Part shown: positions 18,021 through 27,140 of the stretch, piece by piece
Layout of the letters: each line of letters starts with the position of its first letter
Position numbering within the stretch: the first letter of the stretch is position 1
Assembly (NCBI RefSeq): GCF_040779325.2
Contig: NZ_JBFONT020000001.1
Location: forward strand, 930,001 to 994,000
DNA length: 64,000 nt
Origin: Aestuariibius violaceus
GTDB taxonomy: Bacteria > Pseudomonadota > Alphaproteobacteria > Rhodobacterales > Rhodobacteraceae
Reading direction: 5' to 3'
Notes under the pieces: generated by a model
Seen by the model: the letters and a program-made list of their open reading frames with translations, nothing else
Database searches by the model: none
What the model was told of the DNA's origin: nothing
Made by a program: the position numbers and the translations under genes

Positions 18021-18201
18021 AACGGACTCCGAAGATGTCCGGGCGTACAGGACGGATAACAATGAAAAAGCCGACGACGCCATCGCCGACGGGTTAAACC
18101 TATGGCGGTGGCCGCTATCCATGCAAGAGTGTTGAACCTTTTGAAAACGAGATCGTCCGGGTTAGGCTGGGAGCAGACTCACTCCAAGGGGGAAACCGAT
18201 C

Positions 18202-18771
18202 ATGAAAGTTCTCTCGTTATCCTGCGCCGCGCTTTTTGCGGCAACGACCGCTTCGGCCTGGACGCTCGACGGGGAGGCGTCGGCGATCGGCTATGTCAGC
18301 ATCAAGAACGCGGACACGGCAGAACCCAATCTGCTGCCCGGCCTCAGCGGGTCGGTCGACGAGGACGGCACGGCGGAGATCCAGATCGATCTCGCCACGG
18401 TCGAGACCTATATCGACATCCGCAACGAACGGATGCAGGAGCATCTGTTCAGGGTCGCAGAGCATCCGGTCGCCACGCTGACGGCCGAGCTTGATATGGC
18501 CGACTACGAGACGATGGCCGCGGGCGAAACCAAGCAGACGGAATTTGCCGTGACCGTCGCCACCAACGGGGAAGAGCGGACCTATGATGCGCTCGCCACC
18601 GTGACGCGGGTGGGCGAGGATCGGGTCGCCGTCGCCTCACGCCAGCCGGTGATCGTCTATGCCGACGAACTGGGCTATGCGGACGGGCTTGTGACGCTGC
18701 AGGAGATTGCGGGGCTCGACTCCATCCAGCTGGCCGTACCGGTGAACTTCACGCTGGTCTTCGACCGCTAG
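18202..18771 (+). CDS. YceI-like periplasmic protein
   Basis: 189 residues. Signal peptide MKVLSLSCAALFAATTASA, then WTLDGEASAIGYVSIKNAD, the usual opening of YceI lipocalin-like beta-barrels that bind isoprenoid or fatty lipids. RNERMQEHLFRVAEHPVATL matches the family core. Ribosome site AAGGGGG before ATG. Divergent from creatinase with a 181-bp spacer. Ligand and role unknown. Confidence 0.85.
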   Translation: MKVLSLSCAALFAATTASAWTLDGEASAIGYVSIKNADTAEPNLLPGLSGSVDEDGTAEIQIDLATVETYIDIRNERMQEHLFRVAEHPVATLTAELDMADYETMAAGETKQTEFAVTVATNGEERTYDALATVTRVGEDRVAVASRQPVIVYADELGYADGLVTLQEIAGLDSIQLAVPVNFTLVFDR

Positions 18772-19211
18772 GGGCACGACCCCGAGGGATAGAGTGGGCC
18801 GGGGGACCGTCCTTGCGGACGATCGACCCCGACCCGGCCGGGCACCCAGCTGCCCGGCCACCCTTCCCACGCATTCCGGTCGCCTGCTCGCGGCCAGCAA
18901 TCCGCGGTCCAGTCCATCGTCAGCGTAGTGGACGCCGGGGCGTCCTGGACACGTCCCCGGCCGATGCGGCACACACCAACTCCAGCAATTTCACACCATA
19001 CTCAAACCCGCATCGGGCAGATTTCTCACTCGTGCAGAAGCACCCTTTACCGTCAAAACCTAACCTGCGCCGTCATCACCCGAAGGCGCGGCGGGACTTG
19101 GACCGGACAGGGGGTTTTTCGCGGTTATTCCGGACGGCCGGTGCCACGATTGGGTCTGAAATGGGGCGGCGGCACAAAATGTGGCGTGGACGGAGTAGAG
19201 GGTCGGACGAC
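18772..19211. other. 440-bp region without a recognisable gene
   Basis: Open frames here are short, lack ribosome sites and have no protein-like composition. A small hairpin (GTCC-TTGC-GGAC, about 18810-18820) and several G/C-rich inverted strings occur just after the YceI gene and could terminate transcription. Nothing else is seen. Confidence 0.5.
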
Positions 19212-19568
19212 CTAAAGAACGATCTCGCCTAAGCCAAACTGCGCCCCGATCACGCCGATGACGATACCGACGGGCAGGCTGAAGAGGAGGGCGAGAGGTC
19301 TGCGTTTATTTATCTTTTGTTTGGTCACGAAAAATCTTCCCGTGAATATCCAATCGGACAGCCGCTCCAAAAACAGATAGAAAACGTACCAACATCCGAA
19401 CAGGACCGGGATGATGATGATCATTGGCCAGAACGGGGTGCCCACGAGGTCTACCATGCCGTCGACAGCCAAGCCGAGAAAAACCCCTATCGCGACAATT
19501 GCAGCCGCGTTGAACCAGTCAAACGCCTGCATCTTACGTCTTTCACTCATAGATCCGTCACTCGTCAC
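19212..19568 (-). CDS. Small membrane protein of unknown function
   Basis: 118 residues with three hydrophobic segments (about 19-37, 45-66 and 92-111). It starts at GTG (19568), which overlaps the stop of a small upstream frame as GTGA; a later ATG at 19550 (MSERRKMQAF) is an alternative. No family recognised. Opposite in orientation to ptsP. Confidence 0.6.
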   Translation of the reverse strand: MTSDGSMSERRKMQAFDWFNAAAIVAIGVFLGLAVDGMVDLVGTPFWPMIIIIPVLFGCWYVFYLFLERLSDWIFTGRFFVTKQKINKRRPLALLFSLPVGIVIGVIGAQFGLGEIVL

Positions 19569-19768
19569 ACCAAAGGTCCAGGACGAGAAAACACGCTGGA
19601 TCCAAGCTGCGCAAGCTTCTCGTCGTCTGGCAGGAAACCGACAGACCGCAAAAAAGCCAGCGGGTTGTTTTGGTTGCTGGTCTCATATCGCATTGCCGTT
19701 TCTGGCTTGGGGAGGACAAATCCTCCATCACGATATCTGACAGAGTGCTCTGCCATCGTATTTGCCAT
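19565..19768 (-). CDS. Possible 67-residue protein coupled to the membrane protein
   Basis: Begins MANTMAEHSVRYRDGGFVLPKPE and ends FLRSVGFLPDDEKLAQLGSSVFSRPGPLV. Evidence is its protein-like composition and a 4-bp GTGA overlap with the next gene at 19568, suggesting translational coupling. No family recognised and no strong ribosome site, so it may be chance. Confidence 0.35.
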   Translation of the reverse strand: MANTMAEHSVRYRDGGFVLPKPETAMRYETSNQNNPLAFLRSVGFLPDDEKLAQLGSSVFSRPGPLV

Positions 19769-19867
19769 GAGGCGGCCGCACGCTCTGATCCGTGATTGCG
19801 CCACGAGGGGCGGACCTGTAAATCCGGGATCAGCACCTGCCGGGACCGCCTTACAGGGGAACATCAT

Positions 19868-22117
19868 ATGCCACACCGCGCCGAGACATCGAGCCGCGCC
19901 CTTCTGGGGCGTCTGCGCGATGCCATGGCCGATGGCGGTGGCGACGGGCAGGCGCGGCTGGACCGGATCGTGGACCTGATCGCCTCGTCCATGCAAACCG
20001 AAGTATGTTCGATCTACCTCTTCCGCGACGCCGAGACGCTTGAGTTGAGCGCGACAGAGGGCCTGGCGGCGGAGGCCGTGCACAAGACGCGGATGCGGCT
20101 GGGCGAAGGCCTCGTCGGTCGGGTGGCGCGGCAGAAAAGCGTCATCAACACCGCGAACGCACCGGGCGAGAAGGGTTTCCGCTACATGCCCGAGACGGGG
20201 GAGGAGCGGTTCTCGTCCTTCCTTGGCGTGCCCATCCAGCGGCTGGGCGAGGTGCTGGGCGTTCTCGTCGTTCAATCAAAGCAGGCCCGTGAGTTCACGC
20301 CTGACGAGATCTATGCGCTGGAAGTCGTGGCCATGGTTCTGGCCGAGATGACCGAACTCGGCGCCTTCACCAACGAAGGCACCGGCATCGCCGCGCGGCA
20401 CCAGCAGCCGGTTCTGTTCCGCGGGATCTGCGCGCAGGAAGGCGCGGTCGAAGGCTGCGTCTTTCTGCACGAACCGCGGGTCGTCATCACCAACCCCTTC
20501 GCAGGCGATACGGTAACCGAGCTGAAACGGCTGACCGACGCGGTCGACACCCTGCGCGTGTCGGTCGACCAGCTGCTGTCGGGCGCGACCGTCACGGGGG
20601 CCGATCAGGCGGAGGTGCTTGAGGCCTACCGGATGTTCGCCAATTCCCGGTCGTGGCTGCGCCGGATGGAGGAGGACATCAAGGGCGGCCTGTCGGCGGA
20701 GGCGGCGGTCGAGAAGGAGCAGTCTCTGGCCCGGTCGCGGATGGAGCAGGCGGGCGACAATTACCTGCGTGACCGCTTGCATGACCTCGACGATCTGTCG
20801 AACCGGCTCTTGCGTATCCTGACCGGCCAGGGGCAGGAGACAGGCGCCGAGATCCCGCCGAACGCCGTTCTCGTGGCGCGCAATATCGGGCCGGGAGAGC
20901 TGCTGGATTACGGCAAGACGATGCTGCGCGGGATCGTGCTTGAAGAGGGCTCGGTCGGGTCACACGCGGCGATCGTCGCGCGGGCCTGGGCGATCCCGCT
21001 GGTCATCAACGCGCGCGGTATCACGACCGAGGCGTTGAACCGCGATCCGATCCTTGTCGACGGGGATCAGGGCATCGTCCACCTGCGGCCCGACGATACC
21101 GTCCACGCTGCGTTCAAGGACAAGATCGCGATGGCCACCCGCGCGCAGGAGCGCTACGCGTCCCTGCGCGAGAAGCCGGCGAAGGCCCGGTGCGGGTCGG
21201 TCGTGGCGCTGCACATGAATGCAGGGCTGATGGCCGATCTTCCCTCGCTTGACGGGTCGGGGGCCGAGGGTGTGGGCCTGTTCCGGACCGAGCTGCAATT
21301 CCTCGTCCGCAACCAGATGCCCACGCGGACGGAGCTTGCGAACCTCTACAAACGGGTGCTTGCGGCGGCAAAGGGCAAGCGCGTGGTGTTCCGCACCCTC
21401 GATATCGGATCGGACAAGGTGCTGCCCTACATGAAGCGGCAGGACGAGCCGAACCCGGCGCTGGGCTGGCGCGCGATCCGCGTGGGCCTCGACAAGCCGG
21501 GCGTCCTCAGGATGCAGCTGCAGGCGCTGATCCGGGCGGCCGATGGCGGGCCGCTGACGGTGATGTTCCCGTTCATCGCGCAATACGAGGAATATACGGC
21601 CGCGAAGGCGGAACTCGACAAGGCGCTGGAGCGCGAGACGATCCTGGGCCATCCCCTGCCCTCGACGGTTGAGGTCGGCGCGATGCTTGAGACGCCGTCG
21701 CTGGGCTTTGCGCCGACGAAGTTCTTTCAGGAGGTAGAATTCCTGTCGATCGGCGGGAACGACCTCAAGCAGTTCTTCTTTGCCGCCGACCGTGAAAACG
21801 AACGTGTGCGGCGGCGCTACGACACGCTGAACGTGTCGTTCCTGTCCTACCTCGAAATGGTCGTGGAGCGCTGCAAGGAGACGGGCACGCCGCTGTCGTT
21901 CTGCGGGGAAGATGCAGGCCGCCCGGTCGAAGCGGTGTGCTTTGCCGCGATGGGCCTCAGGACGCTCTCGATGCGCCCCGCCTCGATCGGGCCGGTCAAG
22001 CATCTGATCTGCCGGGTCGACCTGGACGAGGCGCGCGCCGTGATCGACGCCGCCCGTGACAGGGGTGAGATGTCCGTGCGCCGCGCCGTGTCGGACTGGC
22101 TGCGGACCCTGCCTTAG
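19868..22117 (+). CDS. ptsP: Phosphoenolpyruvate-protein phosphotransferase of the nitrogen PTS (EI-Ntr)
   Basis: First enzyme of the regulatory nitrogen phosphotransferase chain: takes phosphate from PEP and passes it to NPr. 749 residues from the ATG at 19868 with AGGGGA just upstream. N-terminal GAF domain (about 15-160) with SSMQTEVCSIYLFRD, which in EI-Ntr senses glutamine or other ligands; phosphohistidine domain with His366 in GSVGSHAAIVARAW; C-terminal PEP-binding barrel with FRTELQFL, FRTLDIGSDKVLPY and the FCGEDAG segment. Absence of the GAF would indicate sugar EI; its presence supports EI-Ntr. Converges on the HIT gene. Confidence 0.95.
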   Translation: MPHRAETSSRALLGRLRDAMADGGGDGQARLDRIVDLIASSMQTEVCSIYLFRDAETLELSATEGLAAEAVHKTRMRLGEGLVGRVARQKSVINTANAPGEKGFRYMPETGEERFSSFLGVPIQRLGEVLGVLVVQSKQAREFTPDEIYALEVVAMVLAEMTELGAFTNEGTGIAARHQQPVLFRGICAQEGAVEGCVFLHEPRVVITNPFAGDTVTELKRLTDAVDTLRVSVDQLLSGATVTGADQAEVLEAYRMFANSRSWLRRMEEDIKGGLSAEAAVEKEQSLARSRMEQAGDNYLRDRLHDLDDLSNRLLRILTGQGQETGAEIPPNAVLVARNIGPGELLDYGKTMLRGIVLEEGSVGSHAAIVARAWAIPLVINARGITTEALNRDPILVDGDQGIVHLRPDDTVHAAFKDKIAMATRAQERYASLREKPAKARCGSVVALHMNAGLMADLPSLDGSGAEGVGLFRTELQFLVRNQMPTRTELANLYKRVLAAAKGKRVVFRTLDIGSDKVLPYMKRQDEPNPALGWRAIRVGLDKPGVLRMQLQALIRAADGGPLTVMFPFIAQYEEYTAAKAELDKALERETILGHPLPSTVEVGAMLETPSLGFAPTKFFQEVEFLSIGGNDLKQFFFAADRENERVRRRYDTLNVSFLSYLEMVVERCKETGTPLSFCGEDAGRPVEAVCFAAMGLRTLSMRPASIGPVKHLICRVDLDEARAVIDAARDRGEMSVRRAVSDWLRTLP

Positions 22118-22127
22118 GATCGAGCCG

Positions 22128-22490
22128 CTAGGGCTGCAGCATCCGGCCAAGCGGACGCCCGCCCAGGATATGGACATGCAGATGCGGCACTTCCTGCACG
22201 CCGTTCACTCCGGCGTTCGAGATCGCCCGGAACCCGTCCGCCTCGACCCCTTCCATCTTGCAGACCTCGGCGATGGCGCGCATCCAGCCGATGATCTCGG
22301 CCTCGCTCGCCTCGGCTGCGAAATGGGCGAAATCGACGTAAGGCCCCTTGGGGATGATCAGAACATGGACCGGCGCCTGCGGGCGGATATCGCGGAAGGC
22401 GAGCGCGTGGTCGTTCTCGTAGACCGTGTCGTTCGGGATCTCGCCCCGCAGGATCTTGGCAAAGATATTCTGGTCGTCATAGGTCGGCAT
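22128..22490 (-). CDS. HIT-family nucleotide hydrolase (HinT-like)
   Basis: 120 residues with the histidine triad H103-L-H105-V-H107 (VPHLHVHILGG) and the family opening NIFAKILRGEIPNDTVYENDHALAFRDI. Such enzymes hydrolyse purine nucleoside phosphoramidates. Cytoplasmic. Starts 12 bp after the glycosyltransferase stop, so likely co-transcribed with it. Confidence 0.93.
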   Translation of the reverse strand: MPTYDDQNIFAKILRGEIPNDTVYENDHALAFRDIRPQAPVHVLIIPKGPYVDFAHFAAEASEAEIIGWMRAIAEVCKMEGVEADGFRAISNAGVNGVQEVPHLHVHILGGRPLGRMLQP

Positions 22491-22502
22491 CGCGCCCTCC
22501 CC

Positions 22503-24227
22503 TCAATCGGCAAAAAGATGATCCGTCTCGGCGATCTGAAGCCCGATCTCGGCGGGGACATCCAGGAATTCGGCAATCGCAGCACCATTCTCGGCTGGTG
22601 AGGACGTCTCGCGAACGCGCCCGAAATTCGGGAAGTTCGCATCCCGCAGCCGCTCGCTTTCATAGCGGATATCGTAGCGGATGGTCGGCAGCAGACGTTC
22701 CAGGGTCGCGGCCTCGGTGTTTTCGCCGGCAAGCCCCACACGCAGGGCATGGCCGGTCAGATACTCGTCGGTGAAGGTGCTTTCGACCTCCAGCACTCGC
22801 ATGGTCGACCGGTCGGATCCGAAATCGGTCAAGAGATCGAAATGGGACGGGTCCAGGCAGATGACCAGCCGGTCGGTCCCGAAATGATCGAACAGCATCC
22901 GCATCAGCGACCGCCGGTGGCGGTTGCGCTTTTCCAGCGTCGACTGGATACCGCCGAGATCCGGCAGCTCCGTATGTTCTTCGCTGAAGAGGTAGTCGAT
23001 CGTCGGCACGTTGGTGAACTTCCGGATCGCCTCCACAAGGCGCTTGGCCACGTGCCACTTCTTGCTGACGACGACCATCAGCTCCCGGTCACGGCCGAGG
23101 GAGCTTTCCGTTTCCCAGAACCGGGCGGCGAACCGGCGCCCCTCGCGCCCGCGGCCGGTGAGGAAGGAATAGAGGTTCTGCCCCTCGTTCGAGACGGCGA
23201 AGTCCTGACGGTCAGAGGCATAGAGCACGCCCAGACGATCTCTCAACTCGTGCGCCTCGGGGCTGATCTTGCGGGCAAAGAGGTAATCCTGGTTGAGCAG
23301 CATGTCATAGTGATCGTTGTAGAACGTCACCGGCATCCCGTAGTCGGAGAAGAGCAGGAAGGTCAGCGTGCGCGGCCGGATCTCCTCCTCGGGCACCAGA
23401 TGGCGCACCAACGTCTGAAAGAACGTCTCGTCCGGGATCCAGGTGGTGCGGAAGAACCGCAGGACGTCGGGCCGCTGCGCCAGGAAATCCATGATCGCCT
23501 GGACCGTCTTGCGACGAAGGCACCACCACTGGCTGCCGATCATGATCTCCAGATCTTCGGGAATCGCCCGTTCCAGCCCCAGCCGTCGCTGCAGGTTCAT
23601 CGAGGCATAGAAGAGCCCCTTGCTCTCCCGCTCGTTGAAGAAATGACGGTAGATCAGCCGCTCTTCCTTCAGGCCGGTCTTGATCCAGCCGCTTTCGAAG
23701 AAATCGACGCTTTCGATATAGTCGGCATCGTGCCCGTCAAGCACGCCCTTGGCATAACGGGCCGACTTGATCGCCATGCAATCGCCCGAAACCATGTAGA
23801 GGTGCGTCGTATCCTCGAACGCCTCCAGGGCGGCCTCGATGGCGTTCAGCGTCGCCTGAACAAGGCTCCACGCGCCCCAGCCACAGCGCACCCGGGTCCT
23901 GGCGAAGACCACGCCCGGATTGTCGGCCAAGGCTTCGGTAATGCGCCTGTAATCCGCCTCGGACGCGCGCGCATCATAGTGGATCGCGATGCAGTCGCCG
24001 GTCGCCGTCAACTGCTCTGCCTGCTGGATCACCCCTGCCGGGTTCTTATGGCACAACAGAATGAAGGCGATTTTGGCCAAGGCGATATCCGGTGCGGGGG
24101 GCTTTTGTCCGCTCAGATAACGGAAAGCCGCATTGAAGTGGAAGGGGATGTTTGCTTTTTTGTCGCGGAGGTAACGAGGGGGCGGCACCCGCCGCGGTGA
24201 CACGAATGGCAACTTTCCCAGGAACAT
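22503..24227 (-). CDS. Core-2/I-branching (GT14-like) glycosyltransferase with C-terminal DUF5928-type domain
   Basis: 574 residues as drawn. The GT14-like part begins KIAFILLCHKNPAGVIQQAEQL and continues with IHYDARAS, WGAWSLVQATLNAIEAAL, HLYMVSGDCMAIKS and WWCLRRKTVQAIMDFL, as in core-2/I-branching and xylosyltransferase enzymes. The rest (about 330-574), with VVVSKKWHVAKRLVEAI and a P-loop-less sulfotransferase-like look, fits DUF5928. The first ~49 residues look like untranslated leader: an in-frame TTG at 24080 begins LAKIAFILLCHKNP and is a likely true start. Drawn from 24227 it would leave 2 bp to the divergent sulfotransferase. Acceptor unknown. Confidence 0.85.
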   Translation of the reverse strand: MFLGKLPFVSPRRVPPPRYLRDKKANIPFHFNAAFRYLSGQKPPAPDIALAKIAFILLCHKNPAGVIQQAEQLTATGDCIAIHYDARASEADYRRITEALADNPGVVFARTRVRCGWGAWSLVQATLNAIEAALEAFEDTTHLYMVSGDCMAIKSARYAKGVLDGHDADYIESVDFFESGWIKTGLKEERLIYRHFFNERESKGLFYASMNLQRRLGLERAIPEDLEIMIGSQWWCLRRKTVQAIMDFLAQRPDVLRFFRTTWIPDETFFQTLVRHLVPEEEIRPRTLTFLLFSDYGMPVTFYNDHYDMLLNQDYLFARKISPEAHELRDRLGVLYASDRQDFAVSNEGQNLYSFLTGRGREGRRFAARFWETESSLGRDRELMVVVSKKWHVAKRLVEAIRKFTNVPTIDYLFSEEHTELPDLGGIQSTLEKRNRHRRSLMRMLFDHFGTDRLVICLDPSHFDLLTDFGSDRSTMRVLEVESTFTDEYLTGHALRVGLAGENTEAATLERLLPTIRYDIRYESERLRDANFPNFGRVRETSSPAENGAAIAEFLDVPAEIGLQIAETDHLFAD

Positions 24228-24229
24228 GG

Positions 24230-25027
24230 ATGACCACCAGCGAAAGCATGGTCTACCGGGTGGTGCCGAAATGCGCCTGCTCGTCCATCGGTCAGATCAT
24301 GTATTTCTCCGACCACGGAGAGTTCTTCGACGGCGACATCCACGATGCAACGTCGGGCCTGCACAAATGGGCAATCGACGACAGCCAGTCGCTGATCGCC
24401 GATAACGTGACCACCCATCGCAGCTATGCCTTCACCTGCGTGCGCAACCCCTACACGCGAATCCTGTCGTCGTTCTTCGACAAGATCTGCGGCATCCAGC
24501 GGAACGGGCGGCGTTACCGCGGCAACCTCGTCCCGCAGATTATCCAGAAATACGGGATCGAGGTCGGTGGCGAGGACGGCAAGCAGGAGTTCGACCAGAT
24601 CCGGTCGTTCCGGCGGTTCCTGTTATTCGCACGCGACACGATCCGCTTCCGCCGCCCAATGGACCCCGACATTCACTGGTCGCCCGTTGCCAGTCACGTG
24701 TCGACCTTCATCGCCAATGGCGGGCGCTACGACCACATCTTCTGGACCGAGAAGTTCAACGACGGCATGCAGGGCGTCCTCGACGCGGTCGAGACACCCA
24801 AGCCCGTCGACCTCGCGGCGATCCCCCGTTTCAACGAAAGCGAAGGCCACGGCCCCAAACGCGCCCACCCGGTCGAGGATTACTTCGACGACCTCTCGAT
24901 GCATCTCGTCTACGAGATCTACAAGAAGGACTTCCTTCTGTTCGGCTACGATCCTCAGGATCCGTCGAACAAGATGCCCGTGCGGGAGATCGATCTGACG
25001 GAGGTGCACGCCAAGCTGGGCGATTGA
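24230..25027 (+). CDS. Sulfotransferase family 2-like protein
   Basis: 265 residues from the ATG at 24230, which has AGGAA five bases upstream. PKCACSSIGQIMYFSD at the N-terminus is the PAPS 5'-phosphate-binding loop form (PKCxxS), and FTCVRNPYTRILSSFFDKI is the 3'-phosphate motif. The C-terminal half contains HWSPVASH and DHIFWTEKF, usual for carbohydrate sulfotransferases. Upstream in-frame ATGs (24152, 24206) lack ribosome sites. It is divergent from the GT14-like glycosyltransferase; together they probably modify a surface polysaccharide. Confidence 0.85.
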   Translation: MTTSESMVYRVVPKCACSSIGQIMYFSDHGEFFDGDIHDATSGLHKWAIDDSQSLIADNVTTHRSYAFTCVRNPYTRILSSFFDKICGIQRNGRRYRGNLVPQIIQKYGIEVGGEDGKQEFDQIRSFRRFLLFARDTIRFRRPMDPDIHWSPVASHVSTFIANGGRYDHIFWTEKFNDGMQGVLDAVETPKPVDLAAIPRFNESEGHGPKRAHPVEDYFDDLSMHLVYEIYKKDFLLFGYDPQDPSNKMPVREIDLTEVHAKLGD

Positions 25028-25394
25028 TCCGAGACGATTTTGTTCACGGCAGGGAGGAGCAGGGGGCGTTGCCCCCTCTTGGCTGCGCCAATTCACCCCC
25101 AGGATATTTCAAGAGGCAAAGAAAGCCTTTCTTAAGCTGAATCGCGGATACCGAATGGGCGGTACAGGCGGGGACGCCGATGATCGCAGGCGAAGACGGT
25201 TCCTGGAGCCCGGCTGCATCGGCAGGTGCCGACCGACCGGTCTCCGGGGCCCCACCTCCTATCGAAGGCATGTTAACCCTAACGGATGCTAACCTTAACG
25301 ACCGCTGGAGAAAGGAGAGCTTGCGGCTCGTCTTTGCCTTGTAAATATCCTCGCCGAAGGCAATCCCGCACTCTGAACAGGCGCAGGCGCCGGA
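25028..25394. other. 367-bp intergenic region with hairpin and repeated leader-like strings
   Basis: No gene seen. It holds the hairpin AGGGGGC-GTT-GCCCCCT (25061-25077) followed by CTT, possibly a weak terminator for the sulfotransferase, a CCCCCAGGATATTTCAAGAGGCAAAG string (about 25096-25121) of a type common between roseobacter genes, and a doubled TTAACCCTAACGG / CTAACCTTAACGA string (25272-25302). The function of these is unknown. Confidence 0.5.
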
Positions 25395-26387
25395 TCAGAC
25401 CAGCCCCGCCTTCGCAAACAGCGCCTTCAGATCCGTCTCGGGCCGCGGGCCGATATGGGAGATGACTTCGGCGGCGGCGACGCAGCCCATCTTGCCGCAG
25501 GTCTCGGCGTCGCGGCCGGTGGCGAGCCCGTAGAGGAAGCCGGCCGCGAACTGATCGCCCGCGCCGGTTGCATCGACGGGGACCACGTGGTCGACCGGGA
25601 TCTCGGCCCGAACGCCGTCATGGACCACCGTTACGGGCGAGCCGGACCGCGTGAAGGCGACCGTCCCGCATTCCGTCACCGCATGGTCGAGCGCGGCGTG
25701 GAAATCGGTGACCTCGTAGAGCGACATCCATTCCTCCTCGTTGCCGATGACGAACTCCATCTCCTGATGCACCAGCCGCCGGAAATCGGCGCGGTGTCGG
25801 TCGACGCAGAACGGATCGCTCAAGGTGATCCCGGGCTTGCCGCCGCCCGTGCGGCAGGCCGCCGCGGCGGCGAGGAAGGCGCTCTTGTTCGTGTCCTTGT
25901 CGAACAGGTAGCCTTCGAGGAACAGGAACCGCGCACGGCCCAGATCGGCCTCGGGCACGTCGTCGGCCACGAGCGCGGTGCTCTCTCCCAGAAACGTGTT
26001 CATCGACCGCTCGCCGTCCGGCGAGACAAAGATCATCGACCGCGAGGTCGGCAGGTCCGCCTCCGCCACCGGCGCATTCATGAAAGCCGTGCCGCCGTTG
26101 TTCATCGCATCGGCATAGAACCGGCCCAGCGCATCGTCAGCCACGCGCCCCACAAAGCCGCAATCGAGCCCCAGCATGCCGACACCCGCCAGCGTGTTCG
26201 CCACCGACCCGCCCGGCGTCTCCACCCGGCTGTCCATCGCGGCATAAAGCACTTCGGCCCGCTCGCGCTCGACCAGCTGCATGATCCCCTTGGTGATCCC
26301 CATCTGGCCGAGGAACAGGTCACTCGCAGGGGCGATCACGTCGACCATCGCATTGCCGATGCCGACGACGTCGTAGGTTTTGCTCAT
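25395..26387 (-). CDS. Adenosine kinase (PfkB family)
   Basis: 330 residues, carbohydrate/purine kinase fold. Typical opening YDVVGIGNAMVDVIA, substrate region TPGGSVANTLAGVGMLG, and the ATP-site motif DATGAGDQFAAGF with catalytic-type Asp278. The length and the NxxE-like FVIGNEEEW fit the adenosine kinase branch of PfkB; a sugar substrate is possible but less likely. The start overlaps the nth stop by 4 bp, so they form an operon with nth first. Confidence 0.88.
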   Translation of the reverse strand: MSKTYDVVGIGNAMVDVIAPASDLFLGQMGITKGIMQLVERERAEVLYAAMDSRVETPGGSVANTLAGVGMLGLDCGFVGRVADDALGRFYADAMNNGGTAFMNAPVAEADLPTSRSMIFVSPDGERSMNTFLGESTALVADDVPEADLGRARFLFLEGYLFDKDTNKSAFLAAAAACRTGGGKPGITLSDPFCVDRHRADFRRLVHQEMEFVIGNEEEWMSLYEVTDFHAALDHAVTECGTVAFTRSGSPVTVVHDGVRAEIPVDHVVPVDATGAGDQFAAGFLYGLATGRDAETCGKMGCVAAAEVISHIGPRPETDLKALFAKAGLV

Positions 26388-27034
26388 GAGACCTCGGTCT
26401 TCTCTTCAAAGGGGCACAGGTCACGGATCAGGCAGGCCGGGCAGGCGGGCTTGCGCGCCTTGCAGATGTAGCGGCCATGCAGGATCAGCCAATGGTGGGC
26501 GTGGCGGGCGAAATCGACGGGCACGTTGTCCTCGATCGCGCGCTCGACTGCGATCACGTCCTTGCCGGGCGCGATGCCGGTGCGGTTGCCGACGCGGAAG
26601 ATATGGGTGTCGACCGCTTGCGACGGATACCCCCACCACATGTTCAGCACCACATTCGCCGTCTTCCGCCCCACTCCGGGCAGGCTTTCCAGCGCCGCGC
26701 GCGAATTGGGCACCTCACCGCCATACTCCTCGACCAGGATCCGGCTCAGCCGCATCACGTTCTTGGCCTTGTTCCGGTAGAGCCCGATCGACTTGATGTG
26801 CTGGGTCAGCCCCTCCTCGCCCAGATCCAGCATCTTCTGCGGCGTGTCGGCGATTTCGAACAGGGCCTTCGTCGCCTTGTTCACCCCCGCATCCGTCGCC
26901 TGCGCCGACAGCGCCACGGCCACGACAAGCGTGTAGGCGTTCAGATGCTCCAGCTCGCCCTTGGGCTCGGGTTCCGCCTCGTGAAACCGGTCAAAGACCT
27001 GACGGATCGTATGATAATCAAGCTGTTTCGCCAT
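26384..27034 (-). CDS. nth: Endonuclease III
   Basis: Bifunctional DNA glycosylase/AP lyase for oxidised pyrimidines. 216 residues from the ATG at 27034 (MAKQLDYHTIRQVFDRF). Helix-hairpin-helix LESLPGVGRKTANVVL with the catalytic Lys, catalytic Asp in VDTHIFRVGNR, and the C-terminal iron-sulfur ligands C-x6-C-x2-C-x5-C (CKARKPACPACLIRDLC). First gene of an operon with adenosine kinase, divergent from the Ogt-like gene, so two DNA repair genes share a promoter region. Confidence 0.96.
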   Translation of the reverse strand: MAKQLDYHTIRQVFDRFHEAEPEPKGELEHLNAYTLVVAVALSAQATDAGVNKATKALFEIADTPQKMLDLGEEGLTQHIKSIGLYRNKAKNVMRLSRILVEEYGGEVPNSRAALESLPGVGRKTANVVLNMWWGYPSQAVDTHIFRVGNRTGIAPGKDVIAVERAIEDNVPVDFARHAHHWLILHGRYICKARKPACPACLIRDLCPFEEKTEVS

Positions 27035-27140
27035 CCGCGCCCCTATGCCTGCGCGGCACGAGATGCGCAATATCCGGGTCGCAGGAGGGGTGCGGATCCC
27101 CTAGTTTAAGGGCAACAGAAGATCTCCGGAGGGCACATCC

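Noticed and set aside
22749..24200. 483-codon plus-strand frame
   Set aside because: Antisense to the glycosyltransferase gene, whose protein motifs are convincing.
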